Below, piece by piece: positions 8,028-16,214 of a stretch of DNA of 64,000 nt. This DNA comes from Antarcticibacterium flavum (GTDB lineage Bacteria > Bacteroidota > Bacteroidia > Flavobacteriales > Flavobacteriaceae): the NCBI RefSeq assembly GCF_006159205.1, contig NZ_CP040812.1, forward strand, positions 2,542,001-2,606,000, read 5' to 3'. Under the pieces are notes generated by a model. The model was not told the DNA's origin. It was given only the letters and a program-made list of their open reading frames with translations, and ran no database searches. How positions within the stretch are numbered: position 1 is the first letter of the stretch; every line of letters starts with the position of its first letter. A program made the translations under genes and the position numbers.

Positions 8028-8966
8028 CTAGAAATTGTATACAATTTCCAATTTATAATCTTTAAGCGCTTTTCTTGCCTTGTCAATATCCTCTGTAAAT
8101 CCTAATATATACCCGCCTCCACCGGAACCGCATAACTTAAGATAGTAGTCATTGGTATCGATGCCGTTTTTCCAAAGTTTATGGAATTGGGCAGGGATCA
8201 TAGGCTTGAAGTTATCAAGAACCACGTGGGAAAGTTTTTTTATATTCCCAAAAAGGGACTTTACATCCCCCTGCAGGAAATCGTCCACACAGGCATCTGT
8301 ATGTTTAACAAATTGTTCCTTCAGCATTTTTCTAAAAGGTTCCTGCTTCATATTTTCCATGAAGATCTGTACCATAGGAGCTGTTTCGCCAATGGTGCCG
8401 CTATCCAGTAAGAAAACTGCTCCTTTCCCATTCTCTGTTTGAGAAGGAATGCCTGCAGGTTCAATATTGTCTTTTGAATTGATAAGGATTGGAATGCTAA
8501 GGTAGCTATTCAGAGGATCCAGCCCGGAAGATTTTCCGTGGAAGAAGGATTCCATTTCCCCGAAGATCTTTTTAAGTTTCAGTAATTTTTCCCTGGTAAG
8601 GTTTTCCAGTACCGTGATCTTGTCATTTGCATATTCATCATAAATAGCAGCCACTAATGCTCCGCTACTACCCACTCCATATCCCTGCGGGATGCTGGAG
8701 TCAAAATACATTCCTCTCTCAATATCCTTATTGAGGGATTCCAGATCAAAAGAAACGAGTTCGGGATTTTTGCTTTGTAACTCATCCAGGTACTTTGCAA
8801 AACGATGCAAACTCTTGTTGGATTTAAGAGCCTCATCGGTAGGATTTTCATCAACTTTCAGGGCGCCGTTGTAAAAATTATAAGGGATGGATAAACCTTT
8901 GGAATCTTTAATAATTCCGTATTCCCCAAACAGGAGAATCTTAGAATAAAATAATGGTCCTTTCAT
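8028..8966 (-). CDS. mvk: Mevalonate kinase (GHMP kinase)
   Basis: The 312-residue protein has the three GHMP-kinase motifs: an N-terminal KILLFGEYGI segment (residues 9-18, as in mevalonate kinases), the ATP-binding loop PQGYGVGSSGA (93-103) and the C-terminal GSGGGG loop (280-285). It phosphorylates mevalonate in the cytosol for isopentenyl diphosphate synthesis. The neighbour upstream is diphosphomevalonate decarboxylase (58 bp away), which fixes the pathway. Galactokinase or phosphomevalonate kinase are less likely because of the GEYGI-type N-terminus and the context. Confidence 0.88.
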   Translation of the reverse strand: MKGPLFYSKILLFGEYGIIKDSKGLSIPYNFYNGALKVDENPTDEALKSNKSLHRFAKYLDELQSKNPELVSFDLESLNKDIERGMYFDSSIPQGYGVGSSGALVAAIYDEYANDKITVLENLTREKLLKLKKIFGEMESFFHGKSSGLDPLNSYLSIPILINSKDNIEPAGIPSQTENGKGAVFLLDSGTIGETAPMVQIFMENMKQEPFRKMLKEQFVKHTDACVDDFLQGDVKSLFGNIKKLSHVVLDNFKPMIPAQFHKLWKNGIDTNDYYLKLCGSGGGGYILGFTEDIDKARKALKDYKLEIVYNF

Positions 8967-9024
8967 AAGCTTGATGTAAGATCTGGTAACTGAAACCGGC
9001 CCGAAACAAAATTAATAATTAAAA

Positions 9025-10107
9025 TTACAATTTTTCTGCTCCCTTTCCAACTTCGTCGCAAAGATACTGTTCCTTTTCGCAATACGCAACTAACTCATTC
9101 TTAATGAATTCTAAAATTTCCGATTTATTTTTTTCGGGATACAGCACATGAACATTGGCCCCGGCATCCAGTGTAAAGCAAACAGGCAGGCCAGTTTCTT
9201 CCCGAAAACTCCATATTCTGTTAATGATCTCCAGGGTATTGGGTTTCATTAGAATGAAATAGGGGTTGCTGCTCATCATCATAGCGTGAAGGGTAAGAGC
9301 TTCGCTTTCTACTATTTTAATAAAAGCTTTTAGATCCCCGCTTTTAAATATTTCCCGGAGTTTTTCAAGATTACTATGTGCCTGTTGAAAACGGGCCTCA
9401 GCAAAAGGGTGACCATGCATTAAATTATGACCTATACTGCTGCTTACCTGTTTGGTACCTTTATCTACCAACAGGATAGTATCCTGATAATTCTTAAAAA
9501 TATCATTGACCTCATATGGATATTTTGATCCATATAGATCACTGCTATTCTCTGTTTTTACATGTTTCCCCCAAATTATCAAAGGGCCTTCTATACTCCT
9601 GCAGGCACTTCCAGATCCCAGCCTGGCCAGGAACGATGCTTTTTTATTGAAAAATTCCTCATCTATCGCCGGGTTAAGTTCCTTTTCAAGGCTCATAATA
9701 CACAATGCAAGAGCACTCATCCCGCTGGCAGAGGAAGCTATCCCGCTACTGTGGGGAAAGGAATTCTCTGTGCTTATAGTGAATTTATAATCTTTTATAT
9801 AAGGACAGTATTTCTCAATACGCGCAAAGAAACTATTGATTTTTGGTTTAAATTCCGGTTTGCTGCTACCCTCAAAATAAAGGTCAAAGTCTGTAATATC
9901 TCCTGCTGCTTTCTTTTTAGAAAATTCCAGGGTGGTAGTTGTTTTGCAGTTGTTTAAGGTGAAACTTATGGAAGGATTGGCAGGAATTTGATCCTTTTTT
10001 TTCCCCCAGTATTTTACCAATGCAATATTGCTGGGTGAAATCCAGGTTACACTTCCTGTTTTTATCTCCTGTTTTGAGGCAGTATATACAAACTCTTCAA
10101 TAGTCAT
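9025..10107 (-). CDS. mvaD: Diphosphomevalonate decarboxylase
   Basis: The enzyme makes isopentenyl diphosphate from mevalonate diphosphate with ATP. Visible motifs are SPSNIALVKYWGK (residues 25-36), HSSGIASSASG (119-129) and DAGANV near the C-terminus with the catalytic Asp. The longest frame opens at a TTG at 10128, but that TTG is the end of a perfect -7 promoter box (TATATTTG), so translation must start at the ATG at 10107, giving 360 residues. It is the first gene of mvaD-mvk-ubiA and diverges from tspO. Length agrees with the family (about 320-400). Confidence 0.92.
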   Translation of the reverse strand: MTIEEFVYTASKQEIKTGSVTWISPSNIALVKYWGKKKDQIPANPSISFTLNNCKTTTTLEFSKKKAAGDITDFDLYFEGSSKPEFKPKINSFFARIEKYCPYIKDYKFTISTENSFPHSSGIASSASGMSALALCIMSLEKELNPAIDEEFFNKKASFLARLGSGSACRSIEGPLIIWGKHVKTENSSDLYGSKYPYEVNDIFKNYQDTILLVDKGTKQVSSSIGHNLMHGHPFAEARFQQAHSNLEKLREIFKSGDLKAFIKIVESEALTLHAMMMSSNPYFILMKPNTLEIINRIWSFREETGLPVCFTLDAGANVHVLYPEKNKSEILEFIKNELVAYCEKEQYLCDEVGKGAEKL

Positions 10108-10125
10108 TTCTAAGGTAAATTTCAG

Positions 10126-10133
10126 CAAATATA
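10126..10133 (-). promoter_or_regulatory. -7 promoter element of mvaD operon
   Basis: TATATTTG on the minus strand is an exact TAnnTTTG box. Transcription would start about 12 bases before the ATG at 10107, which rules out the upstream TTG as start codon. A convincing -33 TTG was not found. Confidence 0.55.
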
Positions 10134-10205
10134 CTTTTTTAGTTTAGAGGAGGTAGAGCAGAGTTTCAAATAAATTCCTATTTTTAATTTACTAAACCAT
10201 CCAAA

Positions 10206-10685
10206 ATGACGGCTAAATTATTCATAAGGATCTCGCTGGCAATAGGTGCATCCCTGTTCATTGGATTTATGGGATCCCTTGCTACTCAGGAGGGTATAGT
10301 AGAGTGGTACCCTTCGCTTGTCAAGCCCTGGTTTAATCCGCCCAACTGGATCTTTGGGCCGGTTTGGATCGTGATGTATATTTTGATGGGAATTGCAGCC
10401 GGGATCGTTTGGAGCAAGGGGTTCTATCATAAATGGGTGCAAACCGCACTTTATCATTTTGGCTTTCAGCTCTTACTAAATGCAGCGTGGTCACTTTTGT
10501 TTTTCGGACTTAAAGAGCCATTATGGGCTTTAATTGATATTACTGCCCTGTTTATTGTCCTGCTGCTCACCATCAAATGGTTTAGAGTGGTGAACAATAC
10601 TGCTGCTTATCTTCTTATACCCTACGCCGTTTGGGTGCTTTTTGCCGCGATCCTCAACTTTGAGATCTGGTGGCTTAATTCATAG
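10206..10685 (+). CDS. tspO: TspO/MBR family protein (tryptophan-rich sensory protein)
   Basis: A 159-residue protein with five membrane segments and the family signatures: WYPSLVKPWFNPPNWIFGPVW near residues 34-54, an internal WSLLFFGLKEPLWALID and a closing YAVWVLFAAILNFEIWWLN. TspO proteins bind porphyrins and other tetrapyrroles and modulate stress or light responses; the function in Flavobacteria is not settled. It starts with ATG, diverges from the mevalonate cluster and converges with the YhiN-type gene 24 bp away. Length and motif order are normal. Confidence 0.93.
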   Translation: MTAKLFIRISLAIGASLFIGFMGSLATQEGIVEWYPSLVKPWFNPPNWIFGPVWIVMYILMGIAAGIVWSKGFYHKWVQTALYHFGFQLLLNAAWSLLFFGLKEPLWALIDITALFIVLLLTIKWFRVVNNTAAYLLIPYAVWVLFAAILNFEIWWLNS

Positions 10686-10709
10686 TTTGAATTATTTTCT
10701 GAAGAATTT

Positions 10710-11927
10710 TTAGCCTGTTCCCGTCATTGCCTTTGCAGCGATGTAAGCGCCTGTCCAGGCATTTTGAAAATTAAATCCGCCGGTGATGGCATCAATATTC
10801 AGGATCTCTCCCGCGAAGAAAAGGTTCTTGTGTAATTTGCTTTCAAAGGTTTTAAAGTTGACCTCAGATAATTCAATACCTCCTGCGGTAACAAATTCGT
10901 CTTTAAAAGTGCTTTTTCCGTTCACCTGAAATTCAGCCGCGGTGAGTTGCCTGGCCAGGTCCTGCAGCTCATTTTTGGAGAGATCTGCCCAGGTGGCTGT
11001 TTCCTTTATGCAGGCAGCTGCCGCGAGACTTCTCCAGAGCCTTTTAGGAAGGTCAAATTGGGCATATTTAAAGACCTGCTGTTTAGCCTGGGAAAATTTA
11101 AGCTCCTTTAATTTTTCCAGAATATCTTCCCTGGTCCATTGAGGCAGCCAGTTTACTATGATATTGAAGTTGTAGTCGTGTTTGTTTAACTCCCTTGCTC
11201 CCCAGGCAGAAAGTTTCAAGATAGCGGGGCCGCTCATCCCCCAGTGGGTTATTAATAATGGTCCTTCACTTTTTAGTTTCTCGTCCTTAATTTTCACTAA
11301 AGCCCTGGTGGCAACGCCGGGAAGATCCTTAATTCGGGGATCCTTTATATTAAACGTAAATAAGGAAGGAACAGCGGGAACGAGGGTATGTCCCAGGCCT
11401 TCCAGCAATTTCCATATCTTCGGGTTACTTCCTGTGGCCAGCAGCAGTTTTTCAGTTTTGAATTGTTCTTTGGAGGTGGAAATAATCCAATTTTCGCCGG
11501 GGTTTTCTATTGTGGTAACCGGCCGGTTCCTTTCAACCTTAACTCCTAACCGATTAACCTCATCTTGAAAACAGGTAATAATAGTTTCTGAAGAATCTGA
11601 AACCGGGAACATCCTGCCGTCTTCCTCGATCTTTAATTCGATCCCTCTTTCTTCAAACCAGGCAATGGTATCCCCGGTCATGAAGGTATGGAAAGGGCCC
11701 CGAAGTTCCTTGGTACCCCGCGGGTAGTTTTTTATTAATTCTGAAGGGATGAATTCGGCGTGAGTCACATTGCACCTGCCACCGCCAGATATCCTTACCT
11801 TGGTAAGAACTTCCTTTCCCCGTTCCAGGATAAGGATCTTTGCTGAAGGATCCATCTCTGCAGCATTGATCGCGGCAAAAAATCCCGCAGCTCCCCCGCC
11901 TATTATTATAATGTCGTATTCTCTCAT
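10710..11927 (-). CDS. NAD(P)/FAD-dependent oxidoreductase, HI0933/YhiN family
   Basis: A 405-residue flavoprotein. The N-terminal FAD dinucleotide loop is GGGAAG (residues 10-15) after a short beta strand, followed by ILERGKEVLTKVRISGGGRCN-type family signature (residues 32-52), and the C-terminus has FAGEILNIDAITGGFNFQNAW, which closes the FAD site. These are diagnostic of the HI0933-like group, whose physiological substrate is not known; some members are reported as aminoacetone- or BaiN-like reductases. Its leader region contains the REP-like hairpin and the tandem 7-mers described separately, so its transcription start probably lies between that hairpin and the ATG. Confidence 0.9.
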   Translation of the reverse strand: MREYDIIIIGGGAAGFFAAINAAEMDPSAKILILERGKEVLTKVRISGGGRCNVTHAEFIPSELIKNYPRGTKELRGPFHTFMTGDTIAWFEERGIELKIEEDGRMFPVSDSSETIITCFQDEVNRLGVKVERNRPVTTIENPGENWIISTSKEQFKTEKLLLATGSNPKIWKLLEGLGHTLVPAVPSLFTFNIKDPRIKDLPGVATRALVKIKDEKLKSEGPLLITHWGMSGPAILKLSAWGARELNKHDYNFNIIVNWLPQWTREDILEKLKELKFSQAKQQVFKYAQFDLPKRLWRSLAAAACIKETATWADLSKNELQDLARQLTAAEFQVNGKSTFKDEFVTAGGIELSEVNFKTFESKLHKNLFFAGEILNIDAITGGFNFQNAWTGAYIAAKAMTGTG

Positions 11928-11977
11928 TAAATGTTAGAGTTCAATGATATTGGAATAGAGAAATATTTCATCGAGAA

Positions 11978-11997
11978 GACGCAAGGCATTGCGTCTG
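11978..11997. repeat. REP-like palindrome (AGACGCAA/TTGCGTCT)
   Basis: A perfect 8-bp inverted repeat with a four-base loop lies 50 bases upstream of the YhiN-type gene. The arm sequence resembles the GACGCAATGCATTGCGTC repeats that I know as common intergenic palindromes in Bacteroidota and that are linked to REP-associated transposases. No transposase gene is in the window. Confidence 0.65.
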
Positions 11998-12003
11998 TAC
12001 GAT

Positions 12004-12110
12004 TTTCTCTTCTCTTTTCTCTCCTCTCTTCTCTCTTCTCTTGTCTCTTGTTTCTTGATTCTTGTCTCTTGTTTCTTGTCTCTTGTCTCTTGTCTCTTGA
12101 TCCTTGTCTC
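12004..12110. repeat. Pyrimidine tract with ten tandem 7-bp units
   Basis: Bases 12041-12110 are ten consecutive heptamers of the form TTGTCTC with variants TTGTTTC, TTGATTC and TTGATCC. They are preceded by an irregular CT-only tract from 12004. The array ends six bases before the glycerophosphodiesterase stop codon. Two open frames across it are low-complexity and are not taken as genes. Such a tract can slip and may vary between strains. Confidence 0.85.
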
Positions 12111-12115
12111 CAGAT

Positions 12116-12799
12116 CTAAAGCAAATCTGGAAAATCGGAAATAATCCCATCCACCCCAAAATCTTTCATCCTGGCAATAGCTTCCGGCTCGTTCACCGTC
12201 CATACATTTACCTGGAAACCTGCTTTTTTACAATCCTGGACATTGGCCCTGGAGATGATCCCAATGGAAGGGTGAATGGCTTTTGCATTAATTTTATTTC
12301 CCAGCTCAAGAGCTTCAGCCACACTTGCCTTGCTCAAAACCCCCAGCGGTATTTCAGGGTCGCAATGAAATACTTTAAAAAGCTCATTCTGCTGAAAACT
12401 GGAAACGATAAAATCCTCATATTCCCAGCCTTTCTCTTTTATGTACTTCTGTATTATTTTGCAGGCCTCTTCCGCAGTGTTGCTTCCCTTCAGCTCAATA
12501 TTAATTTGACATTTTCCAGATATTAGATCAAGCACTTCTGTAAGCAAGGGAATTTTGTATTTTCCTTCTACCAGAAGCTCCTGTAGTTCCTGGAGGGACT
12601 TGCGGCATACTTCTCCACTGCCATTGGTGGTGCGGTCCAGGGTGAAATCATGAATTACGACCAGCTCTCCTGTCTGGCACCGGTGAACGTCTATTTCTAT
12701 GGCATCTACCTTAAATTCCAGAGCTTTGGAGATGCTTTCCAGTGTATTCTCTGCCACGTGTGCCTTAGCCCCGCGATGCCCAATTTTCTTTAGTTCCAT
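12116..12799 (-). CDS. Glycerophosphodiester phosphodiesterase
   Basis: A 227-residue TIM-barrel GDPD that hydrolyses deacylated phospholipids such as glycerophosphoethanolamine to glycerol 3-phosphate and an alcohol. Catalytic and metal residues are visible: H8-R9 in GHRGA, E17-N18 in AENTLE, E35 and D37 in IEIDVH, H50-D51 in VIHDFTLDRTTNG. There is no signal peptide, so it is the cytosolic (UgpQ-like) type. It is a single gene; a TACCTTTG box lies just 5 bases upstream of the ATG, implying an almost leaderless message. Confidence 0.92.
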   Translation of the reverse strand: MELKKIGHRGAKAHVAENTLESISKALEFKVDAIEIDVHRCQTGELVVIHDFTLDRTTNGSGEVCRKSLQELQELLVEGKYKIPLLTEVLDLISGKCQINIELKGSNTAEEACKIIQKYIKEKGWEYEDFIVSSFQQNELFKVFHCDPEIPLGVLSKASVAEALELGNKINAKAIHPSIGIISRANVQDCKKAGFQVNVWTVNEPEAIARMKDFGVDGIISDFPDLL

Positions 12800-12803
12800 T
12801 TCA

Positions 12804-12811
12804 CAAAGGTA
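12804..12811 (-). promoter_or_regulatory. -7-like element in front of glycerophosphodiesterase gene
   Basis: TACCTTTG on the minus strand fits TAnnTTTG. It ends only four bases before the ATG at 12799, so either the message is leaderless or the match is accidental. Confidence 0.35.
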
Positions 12812-12970
12812 TTTAAAATATCAGCTTTGAAGAATTCTGAATTTCTACAGTTAAATAAAGGAGTAATATATTTTTAAAATGTTCATTTTAGAAAGGCTTA
12901 GGACTACTTAACATTTTTTTACCGCTTTGAGTACTTAATTTTACTTTATAACTCACAAAATGAGATTGTA

Positions 12971-13819
12971 ATGAGTAAACCAGAAAAATTTCCGGAACAG
13001 GAGCAATCCCAGCCTGGGGAGCAGCATAAAATGAATCCTGAGCCTGAAATAATAAGAGAAAATTATAAAGGGAGTGGAAAGCTTGAAAATAAGGTTGCCC
13101 TTATAACAGGCGGTGACAGTGGTATAGGAAGAAGCGTCGCAGTTTATTTTGCAAGGGAAGGAGCAAATGTTGCCATAGTTTATCTGGAAGAGGACGAGGA
13201 TGCGGCAGAAACTAAAAAGATGGTGGAGGCAGAGGGGAGAAAATGCCTAATTATAGAAGGGGACCTGAAGAAGGAAGAGTTTTGTAAGCGGGTAGTCTCA
13301 AAATGTGTAGGGGAATTTGGAGGTTTGAATATCCTGGTGAATAATGCAGCTATTCAGTTTTCAAAAGAAAAAGTAGAGGAGCTGTCCACAAAGGATATTA
13401 AAGAGACCTTTGAAACCAATATTTATCCATACTTCTTTGTTGTGAAGGAGGCAATGAGCCATTTAAAAGATGGGGACACTATCATTAATACCACCTCTGT
13501 GACCGCATATCGCGGGAGTACGCACTTACTGGACTATTCCAGTACAAAGGGAGCTATAGTGAGTTTTACCCGCTCCCTTTCAAAAATGCTGGCATCAAAG
13601 AATATAAGGGTGAATGCTGTGGCACCTGGGCCAATCTGGACCCCGCTTATTCCTGCCACAATTGAAGGTGTAAGTGATTTTGGACAGGATACTCCTATGG
13701 GGCGTGCCGGGCAACCCAGCGAGGTGGGGCCGGCCTATGTCTTTCTGGCAGGGGAGGATAGCAGCTATATTACAGGACAGGTAATACATGTAAATGGAGG
13801 AGAAGTAGTTGGAGGGTAG
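12971..13819 (+). CDS. SDR family oxidoreductase (YghA/general stress type)
   Basis: A 282-residue short-chain dehydrogenase with an about 40-residue N-terminal extension rich in Glu, Gln and Pro, typical of the YghA/YdaD stress-related subgroup. The cofactor loop is TGGDSGIG (46-53), NNAA is at about 124-127, and the catalytic residues are S176, Y189 and K193 (YSSTK). The C-terminus ends with the usual VNGGEVVGG. Substrate unknown; relatives are induced by osmotic or general stress and act on small carbonyl compounds. It is followed 52 bp later by the YetF-like gene. A second, related SDR is at 19743. Confidence 0.9.
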   Translation: MSKPEKFPEQEQSQPGEQHKMNPEPEIIRENYKGSGKLENKVALITGGDSGIGRSVAVYFAREGANVAIVYLEEDEDAAETKKMVEAEGRKCLIIEGDLKKEEFCKRVVSKCVGEFGGLNILVNNAAIQFSKEKVEELSTKDIKETFETNIYPYFFVVKEAMSHLKDGDTIINTTSVTAYRGSTHLLDYSSTKGAIVSFTRSLSKMLASKNIRVNAVAPGPIWTPLIPATIEGVSDFGQDTPMGRAGQPSEVGPAYVFLAGEDSSYITGQVIHVNGGEVVGG

Positions 13820-13871
13820 CATCCATTATTTAACTTGCACTATTTCCACTTCGATCACTAAATAGTCTCAC

Positions 13872-14393
13872 ATGGAAAATTGGTTTACAGCATCTCCGGA
13901 CTCCCTCTTCGTTATCATTATTAGCGCAATTGGAGTCTATCTCGCCGTGATTTTTCTTACTCAACTTGCAGGTAAACGTAGCTTTACCAAAATGTCCAGT
14001 TTTGATTTTGCAATGACCATCTCTATTGGAGCAATGATCGCAACCACAGTCCTTTCTCCTTCTGTTAGTTTCCTGCAAGGGGTGACGGGACTTACAGCGA
14101 TCTTTTTACTGGAGATTTTTTCGAATTTTCTGAGGAAACGGTTTAAAATATATAGGAAAACCGTGGATAACCAGCCTATGTATTTGATGAAGGATTCCAA
14201 GGTGTTATGGGAAAATATGCAAAGTGCCAGAATCACCGAAGGGGACCTAAGGGCGGTGTTAAGAAGGAATAATGTGCATAATATCTCACAGGTAAAAGCT
14301 GTGATTTTTGAAAATACCGGTGATATTTCTGTGATCAGGGATTTAAATTCGAAGGAGGTGCCGGATGACTGGATCTTTGAAGATGTAAAATAA
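13872..14393 (+). CDS. DUF421/YetF-like membrane protein
   Basis: The 173-residue protein has three membrane segments in the first 90 residues, with the family motif LAGKRSFTKMSSFDFAMTI (about 31-50), then a cytosolic alpha/beta domain (about 105-160) that resembles the YetF C-terminal domain. Members are found in many bacteria; their role is not established, although some affect spore germination or stress. The SDR upstream and the SemiSWEET gene 5 bp downstream on the same strand suggest a small operon. Confidence 0.87.
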   Translation: MENWFTASPDSLFVIIISAIGVYLAVIFLTQLAGKRSFTKMSSFDFAMTISIGAMIATTVLSPSVSFLQGVTGLTAIFLLEIFSNFLRKRFKIYRKTVDNQPMYLMKDSKVLWENMQSARITEGDLRAVLRRNNVHNISQVKAVIFENTGDISVIRDLNSKEVPDDWIFEDVK

Positions 14394-14398
14394 TAAGT

Positions 14399-14662
14399 AT
14401 GCTGGAGTGGACAGATATTTTGGGACTTGTGGCGGGGGTATGTACTACTGTTGCGGTGATCCCTCAAATTAGAAAAGCCTGGAAAACCAAGAAAGTAAAA
14501 GATGTTTCCCCGGGAATGTTCATTGTATTAATGGTAGGCCTTTTTTTATGGGTGATCTACGGGATAACGCAGGATGATATTCCTATTATAGCAACAAATG
14601 GGGTGGCCTTATGTCTCAATGGTATCATGCTTTTTTTAATGGTTAGATATAGGGAGAACTAG
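14399..14662 (+). CDS. SemiSWEET sugar transporter (PQ-loop/MtN3)
   Basis: An 87-residue protein with three membrane helices and the PQ motif in VIPQIRKAWKTKKVKDVSPGM (residues 20-40). Bacterial SemiSWEETs of this size dimerise to form a bidirectional uniporter for sugars. The start ATG lies five bases after the stop of the YetF-like gene, so the two are probably translated from one message. Length and motif order are normal for the family; the sugar is unknown. Confidence 0.9.
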   Translation: MLEWTDILGLVAGVCTTVAVIPQIRKAWKTKKVKDVSPGMFIVLMVGLFLWVIYGITQDDIPIIATNGVALCLNGIMLFLMVRYREN

Positions 14663-14785
14663 CCGGAAGAGGCGCAGGCCTAAACTTAACGACTGTTAAT
14701 ATTCCCGAAACTTAAGTGTAAAATCTTCTTAAACTCTCAGGCAAATAAGCGGCTGACTTTTATTTTTACAGATATAACTTTTATT

Positions 14786-15502
14786 ATGCCGATAGAAACA
14801 TCAAATGCCGAAGGGAAAACAAAGATTAAAAACTCTGAATCCCAAAAGATAAGAACAGAATTTCAAAATTTCATCATAGACAATAACCACCCCTGCGTTA
14901 TGGCCCAAACGGTCTTTTCTATGGACAAGGTGGATTTTCACGTTTATGAGAATCTTGGATCCAAACAAACATCTGCAAAGATCCTGAAGGATCTCAAAAA
15001 TTACATAGAAAAATATGATTTTGAATCCAATGACTTCCTAACATTCTTCGCAGTCTTTAAAGGAAGAAAGGAATTTACAGAGGTTCAGTTTGAAGAATTG
15101 CTCTGGAAGCAATTACAGTTTTTGCATGAACTGGACGACCAGCCCTGGGATCACGAAGTTGCAAGTGATCCCGAAGAAAACAACTTTAGCTTCAGCATAG
15201 GAGGTAAGGCGTTTTATATGGTGGGAATGCATCCAAATTCCTCCAGGATGGCGAGACAAAGTCCTTATCCTGCAATAGCCTTCAACCTGCACTGGCAGTT
15301 TGAGAAGCTGCGCGATATGGGGACATATGATACCGTAAGGAACAAAATAAGGGAACGGGATATGGAGCTGCAGGGTAGCAATAACCCAATGCTGGAAGAT
15401 TTCGGAGAAAAAAGTGAAGCCCGTCAATATAGCGGAAGAAAAGTTGGAGAAGAATGGAAATGTCCGTTTCTTCAGGCAAAAAATAAGAATGTATCAGCCT
15501 AA
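14786..15502 (+). CDS. GntA-like heme-dependent N-hydroxylase family protein (YqcI/YcgG)
   Basis: A 238-residue soluble protein of the YqcI/YcgG family (PF08892). Typical segments are HPCVMAQTVF (about 35-44), the WDHEVASDPEENNFSFSIGG stretch (about 119-138) and the MHPNSSRMARQSPYPAIAFN region (about 147-166). The family now carries the name of GntA, a heme enzyme that N-hydroxylates an arginine-derived guanidine in guanitoxin biosynthesis, but no other guanitoxin genes are here, so the substrate is open. The 3' end overlaps by 14 bp the start of a frameshifted FMN-binding PaiB-like gene, which suggests an ancestral two-gene operon of an oxygenase and a flavoprotein. Confidence 0.83.
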   Translation: MPIETSNAEGKTKIKNSESQKIRTEFQNFIIDNNHPCVMAQTVFSMDKVDFHVYENLGSKQTSAKILKDLKNYIEKYDFESNDFLTFFAVFKGRKEFTEVQFEELLWKQLQFLHELDDQPWDHEVASDPEENNFSFSIGGKAFYMVGMHPNSSRMARQSPYPAIAFNLHWQFEKLRDMGTYDTVRNKIRERDMELQGSNNPMLEDFGEKSEARQYSGRKVGEEWKCPFLQAKNKNVSA

Positions 15503-16105
15503 GAAATATCTTAAGAAAGACAAGCAATATATCTACGATTTTATTAAGAGGAATCCTTTCGCCACTTTCGTGCTCCAGGGAGACAGGTTGCTGGCAACAC
15601 ATATCCCAGTTTTAATAAAAGGACCATTAGAGGATTTTACCTTATATGCACACATTGCAAACCATAATGAGCAGTTTTCTTTTCTTAAAGATGGGATAGA
15701 AGCACTTTAATTTTCCAGGGGCCTCATGGTTATGTTTCTTCTTCCTGGTATAAAGAGAAAGAAATAAGCACCTGGGATTATTCTGCAGTGCATGTGAATG
15801 TAAAATTGAAACTTCAAACAGAGGAGGAGCTGGAGGATTCCCTGCAGGACCTGGTTTACAAATTTGAAAAGCAACAGGAAAATCCGCTATACTTCAAGGA
15901 TCTGCCAAGGGATATTATAGATGAAAATATATCAAGAATTACCGGTTTTTGGTGTGAACCTTTGAAAGTTGAAGCTATTGCAAAATTGCACCAGGGTTTT
16001 GATAGGGATGATCTGGAAAGCGTAACCAAACACCTCGAAACCAGGGATGATTCTATGGCCTGCCCCTTGAGCCGGGATATTAAAAAGGAAAACAACCTGG
16101 ATTAA
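15489..16105 (+). pseudogene. FMN-binding PaiB/HugZ-like protein, broken by a frameshift
   Basis: The 5' part (15489-15710) encodes MYQPKKYLKKDKQ...NPFATFVLQGDRLLATHIPV, the typical start of PaiB-type FMN-binding proteins, and stops at TAA after DGIEAL. The continuation, IFQGPHGYVSSSWY, is found one frame back from base 15710 and runs to the stop at 16105 with STWDYSAVHV and the C-terminal helices. Restoring one T in the CTTTAA at 15705-15710 would rejoin the frames to a protein of normal length (about 205 aa). PaiB is known as a repressor or heme/flavin-binding protein. The lesion is either a real mutation or an assembly error in a T run. The gene starts inside the end of the GntA-like gene. 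Confidence 0.85.
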
Positions 16106-16120
16106 AAACCCGGGTTAGGG

Positions 16121-16145
16121 GACCATTAAAAAATGGTCTTTTTTC
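16121..16145 (+). terminator. Intrinsic terminator after PaiB-like gene
   Basis: The stem GACCATT/AATGGTC with an A-rich loop is followed by TTTTTTC. It lies 16 bases after the stop codon at 16105 and closes the gntA-like/paiB-like unit. Confidence 0.8.
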
Positions 16146-16214
16146 TTTTATATGATCTTTATCATATTCTGCTCACATTTGGATGTCCATCTTTGGAGAT
16201 CCAAAAATTTTGAC

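Noticed and set aside
11934-12203. Minus-strand open frames across the tandem heptamers
   Set aside because: They encode only low-complexity QETRDK-type repeats created by the 7-bp array and run into the glycerophosphodiesterase gene.
14786-15502. Guanitoxin biosynthesis cluster
   Set aside because: Only the GntA-like family member is present; none of the other pathway genes can be seen.
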